From Sacculina carcini (taxonomy: Eukaryota > Arthropoda > Thecostraca > Sacculinidae): 64,000 nt of DNA. Positions within the stretch are counted from its first letter, which is position 1. Each line of letters begins with the position of its first letter. The DNA is taken from positions 937,501 through 1,001,500 of the forward strand of contig OU696584.1 in assembly GCA_916048095.2 (NCBI GenBank). Reading direction: 5' to 3'. Positions 63,556-64,000 of this stretch are shown piece after piece. The position numbers were made by a program, and so were the translations under genes. The notes beneath the pieces were generated by a model that saw only the letters and a program-made list of their open reading frames with translations, was not told the DNA's origin and did not search any database.

Positions 63556-64000
63556 CTAGAGCATTATGTGGCCACGAACGCACCAGCGATCGACACTGAC
63601 GTGCGTGCTGAACAAATTACCGGAGAAGAGCCAGCGAGTGAGCCAGCCAAACACGAGCGATGACACGATCAGCACAGCCGCGTACTGCAGCCACGCCCAC
63701 TGCAACACTCGCCATACGCCAGGCCGGTAGTGAACCACTTGTCGGTCCGGGTAGTTGACGGTCAAGTCGAGTCGAAAGCGTCGAGCTCGCCGTATCGGAG
63801 ACAACGTCGGAGTCCAGTGCGTGAAACGAGTCTCAACCTCAGCAGTTAAATTACGAGCAAACATCTGGGCAATGATCGATGATAGAGTCGGCACGGGGTG
63901 TCCTTGGTTCATATCGCTCTTATGACGAGTGTCAGCGAAAACATCACCAGGAGATGACGAGGCGGAGGACGGACGGTGGTCGGACAAGAGATGACGTTGT
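63556..64000 (-). CDS. TMEM231: TMEM231, C-terminal part (runs off the window)
   Basis: TMEM231 is a two-span membrane protein of the MKS/B9 complex at the ciliary transition zone. The minus-strand frame is open from the window edge to the stop at 63556. It shows ARNLTAEVETRFTHWTP, LDLTVNYPDRQVVHYRPGVW, a second transmembrane helix (LQYAAVLIVSSLVFGWL) and a short cytoplasmic tail with STHVSVDR. This is the order of the TMEM231 C-terminus (ERNVTT, IIRYPVEVISYQPGFW, WVQYVSILLIFLWVF). The frame has no Met near its beginning and continues beyond 64000, so this is the last exon or the 3' part of the gene. It faces CDK20 tail to tail. Confidence 0.87.
   Translation of the reverse strand, partial: QRHLLSDHRPSSASSSPGDVFADTRHKSDMNQGHPVPTLSSIIAQMFARNLTAEVETRFTHWTPTLSPIRRARRFRLDLTVNYPDRQVVHYRPGVWRVLQWAWLQYAAVLIVSSLVFGWLTRWLFSGNLFSTHVSVDRWCVRGHIML

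Overview
This is nuclear DNA from a ciliated metazoan. The genes are interrupted by GT-AG introns and belong to animal families: COP9 signalosome subunits, a Sac2-type phosphatase, a PRPP-synthetase-associated protein, USP31/43, CDK20, TMEM231, CDK2AP and DPH7. The spacers hold LINE, SINE and hAT-like repeats and an extreme load of (TG)n/(CA)n microsatellites and minisatellites. Conserved proteins carry long low-complexity inserts, as often seen in flatworms and other spiralians, but I cannot name the species.

Layout, left to right. 1-1.1 kb: a broken glutamine/proline-rich repeat gene (+). 2.56-2.73 kb: first coding exon of COPS2 (-). 3.38-8.05 kb: the three-exon micro-gene COPS9 (+), head-to-head with COPS2 and containing a LINE, a MITE, a SINE and a minisatellite in intron 1. 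8.35-14.6 kb: INPP5F/Sac2 (+), starting 297 bp after COPS9. 14.6-24.2 kb: a gene desert with two LINEs, TG-rich elements and a 1.8 kb minisatellite. 24.2-34.4 kb: PRPSAP (+). 34.96-36.6 kb: DPH7 and CDK2AP (-), both intronless. 37.9-53.0 kb: a 16-exon USP31/43 deubiquitinase (+). 53-58.2 kb: a LINE, a SWIM-finger ORF and a 23-bp minisatellite. 58.17-61.7 kb: CDK20 (+). 63.56 kb to the right edge: C-terminal part of TMEM231 (-).

Functional grouping: COPS2 and COPS9 encode subunits of the same complex and share one intergenic region. CDK20 and TMEM231, both linked to cilia, are convergent neighbours. PRPSAP and DPH7 are convergent with 3' ends that probably overlap.

Most striking structures: (1) many USP31 introns begin with a (CA)n tract near the donor and end with a (TG)n tract at the acceptor, complementary in the pre-mRNA; in two introns the CA arm looks like the tail of an antisense retroposon. 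(2) CDK20 is preceded by thirty exact 23-bp copies of a unit resembling its own start-codon region, each holding ATG-GAT-CAG-TAG-like micro-uORFs, and its C-terminal tail is a second, in-frame coding minisatellite. (3) At least six dispersed repeat families recur within 64 kb. All exon boundaries and homologies were read by eye from the sequence and from memory of the families; no alignment or search was run.
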